A program made the position numbers and the translations under genes. Below, piece after piece: positions 53,901-62,261 of a stretch of 64,000 nt of DNA; position 1 is the first letter of the stretch; each line of letters starts with the position of its first letter. The notes below the pieces were generated by a model. It was not told the DNA's origin. It did no database searches and saw nothing but the letters and a program-made list of their open reading frames with translations. This DNA is from Rossellomorea sp. y25. GTDB lineage: Bacteria; Bacillota; Bacilli; Bacillales; Bacillaceae_B. Where the stretch lies: positions 4,269,501-4,333,500 of the forward strand of contig NZ_CP145886.1 in the NCBI RefSeq assembly GCF_038049935.1, in the 5' to 3' direction.

Positions 53901-54109
53901 AGGGACGTATTCAGCCACAGATATTTGTCCCTTCCTGACCAGGTATCGTTTACGGTCATCGTTTGATCTGAATAGCCTTCAGGGAAAATGTTCTCTTTTC
54001 CTTTTGGGGGCTCATGAAGACGGAAAGAGTCGATGCCCCTTATATCCCGGTATCGCAGGCGATCCAACTCGTTCAATCTGTTTTCTAGCTTTTGGATAGG
54101 ATAAAACAT
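50960..54109 (-). CDS. GH38 alpha-mannosidase (1049 residues, Ams1/MAN2C1-like)
   Basis: This long family 38 alpha-mannosidase has an N-terminal beta-sandwich of about 230 residues (LFLDLGRTGGGNNSGFESLLYVNG) as in cytosolic Ams1/MAN2C1-type enzymes. The catalytic domain has HSHIDLAWLW (H243 and D245), LWLPDVFGYS (nucleophile D355), YGYGDGGGG and NQFHDIIPGSSI. A long C-terminal beta region follows. It has no signal peptide. Relatives trim alpha-1,2, 1,3 and 1,6 mannose from free oligosaccharides. The ATG at 54109 has GGAGG at a short distance. It ends the hydrolase operon, 13 bases after GH125. Confidence 0.94.
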   Translation of the reverse strand: MFYPIQKLENRLNELDRLRYRDIRGIDSFRLHEPPKGKENIFPEGYSDQTMTVNDTWSGRDKYLWLNTSLSIPEEWEGNKAVLFLDLGRTGGGNNSGFESLLYVNGKPFQGVDSNHKEVILPAYDSLDISIQLWSGLEGGGQPADQYYRLKEAWWGYLDEKVDDLFFKAKAILDSIKQQDENDPVRSNLLAILNRAFREIDWSDRGGEAFYQTLYAARSVLLLEVDNLPKHSDVSIHAIGHSHIDLAWLWRTKHTKEKARRTFYTVLRLMDLYPDYTFLQSQPQLYAWVKEEDPELFEAIKAKVADGQWEVEGSMWVEADCNIPSGESFVRQLLYGKRFFEKEFNKKTRTLWLPDVFGYSWSLPQLLRKSGIDTFMTTKISWNQYNRMPHDTFQWRGIDGSEILTHFITTPEPGRPADSWFYTYNGLITAETVKGIWEKYRDKDLNKELLLAYGYGDGGGGVNREMIEMKRHLDTVPSMPSVKSVNAHDYFEKLHDTVGKSDQYTHTWDGELYLEYHRGTYTSHAKMKEMNRKLEYGYREAELLSSWNSAVNGWDHYPQALLEKGWKMILLNQFHDIIPGSSITEVYEDAHQDYEKASGIKDTIITSQENQIFDGDNHWSFLHPHQYTSPVLVTVPESNGVYELDGKKVETQTLSNGDTLVLVPETKPFSYHTLSLAGKGEKEKGMLSNIDLNERRWETPFYHIRWNSNGHITSLFDKEEGREMIQEGAAGNVLKLYEDKPLAHDAWDIDLYYVEKSTPIDFLKECTILENGPLKTTVAFTWKTPQMEIFQKIHCYTHTKRIDFETDIDWTARQQLLKVEFPVSIRSTEAIYDIQFGNVKRPAHWNTSWDMARFESVGHKWAALSEPYYGIGLMNDSKYGYSIKDNVLGLSLLKGPVYPDPKADIGHHHFTYSLYPFAGQTSKHDIERESTYLNTPFRIVQGEVRSGFQEPFLSISGHGVIIDTVKKAEDRESLIVRLHEMEGARSSVTVTSSLPLSAWREINLMEDESITDFNEIPLCLTFSPYEVKTIEIAIKGQNSGRPNWSEPRL

Positions 54110-54122
54110 ATGGAACCTCCAT

Positions 54123-55436
54123 TCAAGAATTTTTACGGATACGTGCCAATGGACTTTCCGGTACGAAAATCCCGATTTCGCTTAGAATGAATTCACTAAA
54201 CATGGAATTGGCCCACGCAAACCAAGAACGAGTGAACTCTTCCGGACGATCGGCATCGAAGCCCTCATGCATATAGAGGGTGGATGCGTGTGTATTCTTG
54301 AACATCTCGAGGATCCTTCCTTTTTCCTCTTTAGAAGTCGCCGTCATTCCCTGAATGGCCAGGCTGATAGGCCAGATATAATGATCAGGTGTGTGGGGGC
54401 TTCCGATTCCTTCCGCCTTCTTCCCTTCATAGAAGTATGGGTTATGGCGACTTAGAATGAACTTACGGGTATTTCCATACGTTTCATCAGAAACATCTGT
54501 ATATCCAAGATACGGGATGGCCAATAGGCTTGGTACGTTGGCGTCATCCATCAAGTTGTATCGTCCGTCCCCATCGGTTTCGTACGCATAGATTTCCCCG
54601 AAGACCGGATGGTCCACTTTAGCGAATGTTTCGATACCGTTCTTTATTTCAACCGAAAGCTGCTCCATTTGACGAGCGAGCTGATCTTCCTTCATTTCCT
54701 CAAGCATTTCCTTTGCATACTCCAGTACCACAGCTGCGAACATGTTGGCCGGTACAAGATATCCGTACAAGCACGCGTCATCACTAGGTCGGAATCCGGA
54801 CCACGTCATACCTGTCTTCACGGAGTACCCGCCTTTTCCTTCCCTCAGGAGAGTATCCGATACGCGGCAGTTCTCCCGTTCAAAGAGATACGGAGATTCT
54901 GCCTCATGATCCTGTTCCACTTTCCATACATCATGGATGACCGTCAGCACTTCTTTTAGTCGGTCATTTAATACGCTCCCATCGCCTGTCGCCTTCCAAT
55001 AAAGGTACGTCAATTGAATGGGATAACAGAGGGAGTCCACTTCATATTTACGTTCCCAGATCCAAGGAGTCATCTCCGTACGATCGGCCTGGTGACCTTG
55101 ATTGTCTGCCGTCCGGTTGAAGGCATTCGCATAAGGGTCCAGAAGAATATACTTCCATTGGCGCTCGATGACCCCTTTCAGCATAGCGGCAATCTCCGCA
55201 TCTTCTTTCGCAAGAACCAAATAGGGACGTACCTGGGCCGATGAATCCCGGAGCCACATGGCCGGGATGTCACCCGTTATCACAAAGGTTCCATCCTCAT
55301 CCTTCTTCAATGTCGTTTGATACGTATTCAGGAAGCAGTTTTCGAATAATTCATAGACTTCCGGATCATGGCTATAGGCCGACTTTACTTTATTTATAAT
55401 CGTTTGAAACGATGCTGGTATTACTTTTTCACTCAT
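54123..55436 (-). CDS. GH125 exo-alpha-1,6-mannosidase
   Basis: This 437-residue inverting glycoside hydrolase of family 125 has GDIPAMWLRDSSAQVRPYL, QADRTEMTPWIWERKYEVDSL, MTWSGFRPSDDAC (with the acid aspartate), DDANVPSLLAIPYL and the base-carrying HEGFDADRPEEFTRSWFAWANS. Characterised streptococcal and clostridial members remove non-reducing alpha-1,6-mannose from N-glycans. It has no signal peptide. The ATG at 55436 with GGAG upstream is preferred to the TTG at 55442. Flanked on both sides by GH38 genes with gaps of 6 and 13 bases, it forms the same GH38-GH125 pair as in streptococci. Confidence 0.96.
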   Translation of the reverse strand: MSEKVIPASFQTIINKVKSAYSHDPEVYELFENCFLNTYQTTLKKDEDGTFVITGDIPAMWLRDSSAQVRPYLVLAKEDAEIAAMLKGVIERQWKYILLDPYANAFNRTADNQGHQADRTEMTPWIWERKYEVDSLCYPIQLTYLYWKATGDGSVLNDRLKEVLTVIHDVWKVEQDHEAESPYLFERENCRVSDTLLREGKGGYSVKTGMTWSGFRPSDDACLYGYLVPANMFAAVVLEYAKEMLEEMKEDQLARQMEQLSVEIKNGIETFAKVDHPVFGEIYAYETDGDGRYNLMDDANVPSLLAIPYLGYTDVSDETYGNTRKFILSRHNPYFYEGKKAEGIGSPHTPDHYIWPISLAIQGMTATSKEEKGRILEMFKNTHASTLYMHEGFDADRPEEFTRSWFAWANSMFSEFILSEIGIFVPESPLARIRKNS

Positions 55437-55442
55437 GGTCAA

Positions 55443-58139
55443 TCACTCCTCGTCAGTTTGAATTAAAACAGTGATAATTTCTTTAGGGCGGATGACCTTC
55501 ACTGCGTTTCCGAGTCCAAGAAGTTCTTTCTTTTCTTCCAGAATCGTAGAAAGATAGACTTCATCTCCCTCCACTCTCAGTTCCTGCGGTTCATCCGTCG
55601 GGTTGAACCACCTTGCAATGGTCCCCATTCCTTCCTCTGCAGGCTTACATGCGGTCAAGGTTAAAGCATCACCGGACCATTTAAGTAGATTGCCAGTCTG
55701 TTCATTGCTGCCTCCGCTTTGTTCCACTTGAATAACCGTCGGAGTCAAGGGATAGTGATAGGCTTCATTGAAAGCACGTGACTCTATGACATTTCCTCCA
55801 TGGGGGATCACCATAAATTCCGCTTTATGAAGACCAAGGCACTGTGCTTCCGGTGTTTCAAACACCCCCCAGTCCCCGAGCTCCCCAACGGAACGGAGCA
55901 GTGTGACCGCAATGGATTTCCCGTCGACGATTTCATATTCATGAAGACCCTTCCCTGCAATCGTCAACCCCTTCTCGTGGTCATTCAAGCTGACAAACCT
56001 TTGCATATGGTGATCGAAAGCGGGATTGATCCACTGACTTTCCGGTCGATTTGGACGCTTTACCACTTCAAACACACTATCGGCAAAGTGATACTGATTC
56101 CCTGTTCCAACGGGAAACAGTGCACGCAAACGATGGTCTTTTGCTTGATTGTCGATGGTCACTTCGACCTTCAGCCCTTTAGAACCCTTTTCAAGAATGA
56201 GCAATGTTTTAAAGGTCAGGACCACTTCTTCCTCATGTCGTCCCGCTTGACGATCTGGGTGCCAGACCAGGTCCTGCCGCTCAATGTCTAATTGTTCATC
56301 GGCTTGCTTCGGGACAGATATCCTGGACTCGATCTCAACGGATGCACGATACGGGTTATTTTCTACAATGTTCAAGGTAGAGATTTGCTGTTTGGTCGTG
56401 AAGGCGATACCGTCACTGCTTGCTTTGAACATATACTCGTTCCCGATATCCCCCATGTCTTCATACATACCAAGGTTTTCATAATGGAAGCCCGTTTGTT
56501 TGTCCAAAAGTGAATAGGTTCCGTTCTCATGAACGGTCACGCACATATGCTCATTTTCAAGCTTATGTTCTGATGCATGCCACATAAGATTCTCCTCATG
56601 AGGCGCATCCTCAACAGGTACTAAATAACACGTTTCATACCCAATATGAATCGAGGTTTCTAATGCAAAGGTTATGTCTATTTCCTTCGCATAATAAGGT
56701 TTTCTGAATCCATCTCCAGGGAGGTCGTAACCGAATGAGATACCCTTTTCTTTCACATGGACAGGGATCGTTGAACCATCCCCTCTCTCCATGACAAACG
56801 AAGGGAGTGGAATGCTTTTCAACTTATTCGGGATCTGACGAAAATCCAGTTCATCGAAATAGATTTTCTGAACCATCACTTTTTCCCGAATGACCCGTGT
56901 AGAAGGTTTTCCATCCGTGAAAAACAGAATAAGGGGAATCGCGTCGGGGTGATGATGTGTTGTGGAGATACCCGATGCAATCTCACGCGCCTGCTCCGTT
57001 ACATATCTCATAACCCCTTTCTCAACCTTCTCGAAACGGGTCTCCATTTCCCGATGGACGCTATCTACACTGCATCCGCAAATACTGTCATGAGGATGAT
57101 TCTCCATCAGCATCTTCCAATAAAATTCCGCAAAATCACGGTGAAGTTTTTTGTCTTCTACCATGAGCCCCATCGGCTCCAATACTCGCTCCAATAGAGT
57201 CTGACAGCGGTCATTCGCCTGCTTTAAATAGATCCTCGCAGAGGCCGTGTTCACAAGGGTCGACCATCCATCCGTTTTTTGGTTCCTGAGTTCCCCGTGA
57301 ATGGTTTGAAGCTCATCCGGCAGCTCCTTCTTCACCTCGTCTATATACTCCTTGAAACTTGAATGCTTGAATGTGACGCCCGTTATGAGCTCATTGGCCG
57401 TCGCAATGGCTTCCACAATATCCTTTTGCAGAGGTTGATGGTCACAGCCATTCATAAATAACAATTGGGAAGTCGAAGCAAATTTCTCCGCGTCTGAAAG
57501 CTTCTTTTTCCAAAATTCTTCAGCCTCCCCTTGATCGGCAGGTATTTCATTTCCATTGGAATACCAATTGGCGAATAAGATCCCCAATACATTCGAGCCA
57601 TCGGGAGCCTGCCACTTCATTTCTGAATATGGGGAAGAGAATTCATCATTGTGATGAACCTGATTATTGAACCCTGTCGGTGTCACCCCTCTACCGAAAG
57701 CAGCCACATCAATGTTTGCCTGCTGTAATAATTGCGGGGCCTGACCGTAAATCCCAAAGGTATCAGGGAAATATCCCAGCGTCCCCTCTTGCCCGAATTT
57801 CTTCGTATCTTTCATTCCATAAAGCAAATTCCGTACATTCGCTTCAGAGCTCGTAAGAAATGCATCCTGCAAGATATACCAAGGACCGATGATCAAACGT
57901 CCTTCACGGATATATCGTTTGACTTCTTCTCCTTTATCAGGACGCACCTGCAGGTAGTCATCGACCATAATCGTTTGGCCATCCAGGTGAAAACTGTGGA
58001 AACCCGGATCTTGTGCCAATTGCTCTAATAGATCATCAAACAGCTTGACTAAGTAATAACGGTGTTCCTCGAGTGACATATACCATTCCCGGTCCCAATG
58101 GGAATGAGAAATAATATGAGCGGTTTTGTTCTTCATCAT
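55443..58139 (-). CDS. GH38 alpha-mannosidase (898 residues, MngB/SpGH38-like)
   Basis: This family 38 enzyme has length and plan like the streptococcal alpha-1,3-mannosidase and E. coli MngB. Motifs are SHSHWDREWY (H14 and D16), GYFPDTFGI (nucleophile D126), MNGCDHQPLQ and HPHDSICGCSVDSVHREME. It is cytoplasmic. Two adjacent ATG codons follow a GGAGGA site, and the gene overlaps the DUF624 gene by four bases. Together with GH125 it should clear alpha-1,3- and alpha-1,6-linked mannose from imported N-glycan. It also resembles the GH38 at 32625, but that one lies in a different operon. Confidence 0.95.
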   Translation of the reverse strand: MMKNKTAHIISHSHWDREWYMSLEEHRYYLVKLFDDLLEQLAQDPGFHSFHLDGQTIMVDDYLQVRPDKGEEVKRYIREGRLIIGPWYILQDAFLTSSEANVRNLLYGMKDTKKFGQEGTLGYFPDTFGIYGQAPQLLQQANIDVAAFGRGVTPTGFNNQVHHNDEFSSPYSEMKWQAPDGSNVLGILFANWYSNGNEIPADQGEAEEFWKKKLSDAEKFASTSQLLFMNGCDHQPLQKDIVEAIATANELITGVTFKHSSFKEYIDEVKKELPDELQTIHGELRNQKTDGWSTLVNTASARIYLKQANDRCQTLLERVLEPMGLMVEDKKLHRDFAEFYWKMLMENHPHDSICGCSVDSVHREMETRFEKVEKGVMRYVTEQAREIASGISTTHHHPDAIPLILFFTDGKPSTRVIREKVMVQKIYFDELDFRQIPNKLKSIPLPSFVMERGDGSTIPVHVKEKGISFGYDLPGDGFRKPYYAKEIDITFALETSIHIGYETCYLVPVEDAPHEENLMWHASEHKLENEHMCVTVHENGTYSLLDKQTGFHYENLGMYEDMGDIGNEYMFKASSDGIAFTTKQQISTLNIVENNPYRASVEIESRISVPKQADEQLDIERQDLVWHPDRQAGRHEEEVVLTFKTLLILEKGSKGLKVEVTIDNQAKDHRLRALFPVGTGNQYHFADSVFEVVKRPNRPESQWINPAFDHHMQRFVSLNDHEKGLTIAGKGLHEYEIVDGKSIAVTLLRSVGELGDWGVFETPEAQCLGLHKAEFMVIPHGGNVIESRAFNEAYHYPLTPTVIQVEQSGGSNEQTGNLLKWSGDALTLTACKPAEEGMGTIARWFNPTDEPQELRVEGDEVYLSTILEEKKELLGLGNAVKVIRPKEIITVLIQTDEE

Positions 58140-58765
58140 GACTCTCCTCCAATCATTTCGACGTGCAATTGTTTATAGCGGTTCATCGATACTTTCATCA
58201 CCCAATAGGCAGGCATGACACCCAGGGCAAAAGGAATCAACCCGGGCATTTGATAAATCAGGTATCCTACCATCGTTAAGCCGATGGAGAGGATGAGGTT
58301 CTGCTTGAAGCTAATGATCGTCATAATGAACGGCTGGTACAGGTAATGCTTAAACGACTGATCAAAATGAACGTAATAGGGAAAGAAATACAGAAATGAG
58401 AATACATACAGGATACATATGAATAAAATGAGCACCGTGCTGAATAAAGCCATGATGCCTTTTAACTGAGTAACAAGATAGAGATCCACTGATAAGAACA
58501 GACCTACACTAAAATAGATCCAGCCCAGACTGTTAACCTTCCAGAAATTCCGTTTGTAATAATGATGGTATTCATTGAAGAAAGGTTCATCCCGTCCACC
58601 TTGCAACCACTTTCTCGTAATGGCAAATAACGAAACGGTGGCAGGAAAGATCCCCAATACCACACCACCCATTACTATGTGTAACAACCATGAAAGATTA
58701 AGTTGAATCGCCTTCCAGATCCACAGGCTCGCATCTGTAAACAAATCACCAAGTCGACTAAACAC
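58136..58765 (-). CDS. DUF624 (YesL-like) membrane protein
   Basis: This 209-residue integral membrane protein has about five helices (for example LLHIVMGGVVLGIFPATVSLFAI and GMTVILFICILYVFSFLYFF-like segments). The motif of a DUF624 start (ATVSLFAITRKWLQGGRDEPFFNEYHHYYKRNF) makes the family clear. YesL-type proteins accompany YesM/YesN sensors and Lpl-type importers, but their function is unknown. The start is a GTG at 58765 with a GGAGG site. It overlaps the ROK gene by eight bases and GH38 by four. Confidence 0.92.
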   Translation of the reverse strand: MFSRLGDLFTDASLWIWKAIQLNLSWLLHIVMGGVVLGIFPATVSLFAITRKWLQGGRDEPFFNEYHHYYKRNFWKVNSLGWIYFSVGLFLSVDLYLVTQLKGIMALFSTVLILFICILYVFSFLYFFPYYVHFDQSFKHYLYQPFIMTIISFKQNLILSIGLTMVGYLIYQMPGLIPFALGVMPAYWVMKVSMNRYKQLHVEMIGGES

Positions 58766-59666
58766 GAAGATCCTCCTTTCTGTATTCTCTCAGCCACCCA
58801 TACGCAGCTCCGACTAATTGAGCTTCATCCAGATAGTGACACAAAGAGATGGAGGGCCGTACCTTGGCAATAGGCTTCGCTTCCAATAACCGGTCCATCC
58901 GTTGCTCCAGCTCTTCTAAAAAATCAGGCTGTCTGGTAATGCCTCCCCCTACCAAAATCTTCTCGGGATCCACTATGTACTGGATGTTGAAGATTCCGAT
59001 GGCGAGGGTAGAAAAAAAGGAATCCAATGATTTCCGAGCTTCTACATGGTGCTTGCCAGCTTGTTCAAATACCCGCGGTCCCGTCCACCCTTCGAAATAA
59101 GGGGGTTGATGCTTCAGCCTTCTTGAAAGGGCAGAGGATGAACCCATCTCACTCCATGTCTCATAAACATTTTCATGAGTGTCACTTGCTAAAATCGAGT
59201 AGCCGAATTCGCCGCCATGAAGATTGGCTCCCTTGACGAGTTTCTTGTTCATAACAAGAGCCCCGCCAACTCCCGTGCCACATACGATACAGGCAAACGT
59301 TTCACATTCTCTTGCCGCCCCTTTCCAAAGCTCTGAAAGGGCGGCACAATTGGCGTCATTCTCCATGAAAACCGGCAACTCATACCTCTTACTGAGCAAA
59401 TGTTTGACATTATGTTCATGTATAAATGGCACAGCACTGTAGCCTAAGACATGTCCAGTGTCCGTCACACTCCCAGGACTGCTAATGCTTAAGCCAATCA
59501 AAGAATACTTCTTCATGCGCTTATAATATTGGTCGATCACGTCACAAAACTCTTCGATTGATTGAGGGGTTGATACTTCTTCTTTCTCAACCGGCTGACC
59601 CGTAATGGAAATCAGCGCAAGTTTGATAAAGGTCCCCCCGATATCAATGGTTAATAGAAACTCCAT
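58758..59666 (-). CDS. ROK-family protein with altered ExGH motif
   Basis: This 302-residue ROK protein has TIDIGGTFIKLALI, SISSPGSV, the catalytic MENDANCAALSE and CGTGVGGALVMNK. The usual ExGH is EFGY and the zinc cysteines are missing (YSILASDTHENVYETWSEMGSSSALS). A ROK gene is also linked to GH38-GH125 in pneumococcus, where it is considered a mannose/glucose kinase. The role here would be phosphorylation of mannose released by the mannosidases. The missing histidine leaves activity open. The ATG at 59666 has a GAGGTGAA site. Confidence 0.86.
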   Translation of the reverse strand: MEFLLTIDIGGTFIKLALISITGQPVEKEEVSTPQSIEEFCDVIDQYYKRMKKYSLIGLSISSPGSVTDTGHVLGYSAVPFIHEHNVKHLLSKRYELPVFMENDANCAALSELWKGAARECETFACIVCGTGVGGALVMNKKLVKGANLHGGEFGYSILASDTHENVYETWSEMGSSSALSRRLKHQPPYFEGWTGPRVFEQAGKHHVEARKSLDSFFSTLAIGIFNIQYIVDPEKILVGGGITRQPDFLEELEQRMDRLLEAKPIAKVRPSISLCHYLDEAQLVGAAYGWLREYRKEDLRV

Positions 59667-59675
59667 TTCTTCACC

Positions 59676-61043
59676 TCATTCCGGAAGCTGATTTGATTCG
59701 GCAAGTACCTTGAACCAGTCTGCACTTTTTTTCTTTTTCCTTCTTCCGGTCTCCAAATCCAGTTCAACGAGGCCATACCTATTTTTGTACTCATTCAGCC
59801 ATGACCAGTTATCAATGAAGGTCCATACATGATACCCATAACAATTTGAGCCTTCTTCTATTCCTTTGTGAAGCCACTTTAGATGATTGCACATGAATTC
59901 AATCCGGTAGGAATCCTGAATCATCCCTGAAGAATCTCTAAACCTTGCTTCACCTTCCACTCCCATCCCATTCTCTGCGATATACCAGGGGATGTTCCCA
60001 TATTGGTCTCTTACTGTCAGGGCAATATCATACATGCCTTTTTCGTATATTTCCCATCCGCGATGTGGATTCATTTTCGCTCCGTCCCATTGATAAGGTT
60101 CGAAATAGTGATCAAGTGTGCCGGCCGAAGCAGGTGAGCCTGCCTTTACCCTCCTTGGCTGATAATAATTAACACCTAGAAAGTCCACGGTATACTCTTT
60201 CAATAGTTGGAGGTCTCCAGGAAAGGAACGAACGTGAATGTGTTCTTGTTCGATGAAGGACAACAACTCCTCCGGGAACTCTCCCTTCACTACCGGATCT
60301 AAAAAGCTCCGATTAAACAGTACATCTGCCCACATAGCCGCTTCCACATCTTTAGGGCTATCAGAACGGGGATAGCTTGGCGTTAAGTTCAAAATGATCC
60401 CTATTTTGCCCGAGTTGTTCCTCTCCTTAAATGCCCTCACTGCTTTCACATGGGCCATCAACGTATGAAAGCCTGCCTGAAAGGCTCGATTGAGATTGAA
60501 TACTCCCGGCAGATGCTTATCATTTAAATAACCCATCTCTATAGGTACAATGGGCTCATTGAACGTGACCCACTCCTCTACAAGGTCCCCGAATCGTTCA
60601 AATGCCACCTTAGCGTAAAACTCAAATTCATCCACCACTTCCCGATTGTCCCAACCGCCTTTCTCGTACAACCGAAAGGGCATATCGAAATGAAACAAAT
60701 TGACAATGGGCTTAATCCCACTTTCGTTCAGCCGCTTAAATACATCCCTGTAAAAGGCAACCGCCTCTTCGTTCACTTGAATGCCATCAGGCAATAACCG
60801 GGACCATGAAATCGAGGTTCGAAAGGAATTAAAGCCTATTTGCTTCATCGTGACGATGTCTTCTTTATAGTGTGCATAAAAGCCTGAAGTGTCTTCCGGC
60901 CCCATCTGCTGAAAGAAACGTTCGGGCTCCTTCTGAAACCAGTAATCCCAAACATTCTGAGCCTTTCCTTCACTACTCCCCGCTCCCTCCATCTGTGGTC
61001 CCGAAGAAGCCGCCCCCCATAAAAAACCATCAGGAAATCCCAT
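59676..61043 (-). CDS. GH1 beta-glycosidase (candidate core beta-mannosidase)
   Basis: This 455-residue family 1 retaining enzyme has FPDGFLWGAASSGPQMEGA, the acid/base E163 in TFNEP, the nucleophile E357 in IAENGMG and GYHVWTFIDNWSWLNEY. Family members include beta-glucosidases, beta-mannosidases and 6-phospho-glycosidases. It lacks a signal peptide. As the first gene of the ROK-DUF624-GH38-GH125-GH38 operon, its logical task is to hydrolyse the Man-beta-1,4-GlcNAc disaccharide left after alpha-mannose removal. That specificity is an inference. The ATG at 61043 has AGAGGGTGG upstream and a cre site 17 bases before it. Confidence 0.9.
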   Translation of the reverse strand: MGFPDGFLWGAASSGPQMEGAGSSEGKAQNVWDYWFQKEPERFFQQMGPEDTSGFYAHYKEDIVTMKQIGFNSFRTSISWSRLLPDGIQVNEEAVAFYRDVFKRLNESGIKPIVNLFHFDMPFRLYEKGGWDNREVVDEFEFYAKVAFERFGDLVEEWVTFNEPIVPIEMGYLNDKHLPGVFNLNRAFQAGFHTLMAHVKAVRAFKERNNSGKIGIILNLTPSYPRSDSPKDVEAAMWADVLFNRSFLDPVVKGEFPEELLSFIEQEHIHVRSFPGDLQLLKEYTVDFLGVNYYQPRRVKAGSPASAGTLDHYFEPYQWDGAKMNPHRGWEIYEKGMYDIALTVRDQYGNIPWYIAENGMGVEGEARFRDSSGMIQDSYRIEFMCNHLKWLHKGIEEGSNCYGYHVWTFIDNWSWLNEYKNRYGLVELDLETGRRKKKKSADWFKVLAESNQLPE

Positions 61044-61059
61044 TTATACCACCCTCTCT

Positions 61060-61073
61060 AGAAATCGCTTACA
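61060..61073 (-). promoter_or_regulatory. cre site before the GH1 operon
   Basis: The minus strand reads TGTAAGCGATTTCT, a one-mismatch catabolite-responsive element placed between a likely -10 (TATGAT, near 61090) and the start codon. CcpA repression of the mannosidase operon is predicted. Confidence 0.6.
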
Positions 61074-61104
61074 TTTACTCTTAAAGCCATCATATAAAGA
61101 ATAA

Positions 61105-61138
61105 AAAGGAGTTGGAATATGTTCACTCCAACTCCTTT
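61105..61138 (-). terminator. Strong hairpin in the GH1 leader region
   Basis: AAAGGAGTTGGA and TCCAACTCCTTT form a perfect 12-base stem with a ten-base loop, followed by TTTTTATT on the minus strand. It lies downstream of the ManA terminator and upstream of the GH1 promoter. It is either a second terminator or a regulated one. Confidence 0.65.
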
Positions 61139-61275
61139 AATAAACGCATGAAAACTTTAATAATGACACCTTTGTGGATGGGTGGATGAGGGTCATGTTC
61201 TGGAACGGTGTCGTTCTCACGAAACAATCAACCTACCATTCTCTGTTCCCCTGAGGTATGCCAAAATATAAAAAA

Positions 61276-61297
61276 CGCAAAGCCTATAAGCTCTGCG
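61276..61297 (-). terminator. Terminator of manA copy 2
   Basis: On the minus strand CGCAGAGC pairs with GCTTTGCG and is followed by a run of T, 17-38 bases after the manA stop codon. Confidence 0.75.
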
Positions 61298-61313
61298 CCA
61301 TTCTTACAACCTA

Positions 61314-62261
61314 TCAAACATGAGATACAATCAACTCGACCCGTCCTTCGATCTCGCACGTCTCGACATCCGCGGGTAAAATGAAATGATCTCCTTTTGT
61401 CAGACAATATTCTTCTCCATGGACTTTCAGCATTCCGTTTCCGTTCAATACACTTGCCAGCTGAAATGGCTGGTCCTGCAGAAATGCGGCATGCCCGTCT
61501 ACTTGCCATTTGTATACGGTAAAGTATTCCGTTTCCACAAACTTAGTGGACTCGACTCCTTCACGCGTTTCCACAACTGGCTTAACAGCTTCAAACCTGT
61601 GCGGGATCGTCGTCACTTCAATGGATTTATCGATATGCAGTTCCCGGGTGTTCCCTCCCCCATCCTTTCGGTCATAGTCATACACACGATAGGTCGTATC
61701 TGAGCTTTGCTGTGTTTCGAGGACCAACGTTCCTTTGCACAGGGCATGGATCGTGCCACTTGGAACATAGAAGAAGTCACCAGGCTTCACAGGAATGCGT
61801 CGGAGAAGTTCACTCCACTTACCGTTTTCAATCATGGAAACGAATTCTTCCTTCGTTTGAGCTGTATGCCCGAAGATCATTTCAGCACCCTCTTCACAAT
61901 CAATGATATACCAACATTCGGTTTTACCCAGTTCACCGTTTTCGTGTTCATTCGCGTAAGCATCATTCGGGTGAACCTGCACAGAAAGATCCGCATTCGC
62001 GTCTAATATCTTCTTTAATAATGGAAACACGGGGGAAGGGTGCTTGCCGAATAGCTCACGGTGTTCTTCCCAAAGCTCACCAATGGTCTTTCCTGCGAAC
62101 TCTCCGTTGATTACGGTACTCTGCCCATTGGGATGGCCGGATATAGCCCAGCACTCTCCTGTTTCATCAGATGGAATATTGTAGTTAAATCGCTCTTTTA
62201 AAGCCGTACCTCCCCAAATTCTCTCTTGAAATACGGGTTGTAGAAATAGTGGCTGGTTCAT
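61314..62261 (-). CDS. manA: Class I mannose-6-phosphate isomerase (copy 2)
   Basis: This 315-residue enzyme has the same plan as copy 1 (QERIWGGTALK; SVQVHPNDAYA; GKTECWYII; PSGTIHALCKG). It converts mannose-6-phosphate to fructose-6-phosphate. AAGGAGGATATC lies directly before the ATG at 62261, so this start is firm; the longer reading begins at an unsupported TTG. It stands between its own terminator and that of the GH85 gene and so is probably monocistronic. It sits at the other end of the N-glycan locus from copy 1. Confidence 0.95.
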   Translation of the reverse strand: MNQPLFLQPVFQERIWGGTALKERFNYNIPSDETGECWAISGHPNGQSTVINGEFAGKTIGELWEEHRELFGKHPSPVFPLLKKILDANADLSVQVHPNDAYANEHENGELGKTECWYIIDCEEGAEMIFGHTAQTKEEFVSMIENGKWSELLRRIPVKPGDFFYVPSGTIHALCKGTLVLETQQSSDTTYRVYDYDRKDGGGNTRELHIDKSIEVTTIPHRFEAVKPVVETREGVESTKFVETEYFTVYKWQVDGHAAFLQDQPFQLASVLNGNGMLKVHGEEYCLTKGDHFILPADVETCEIEGRVELIVSHV

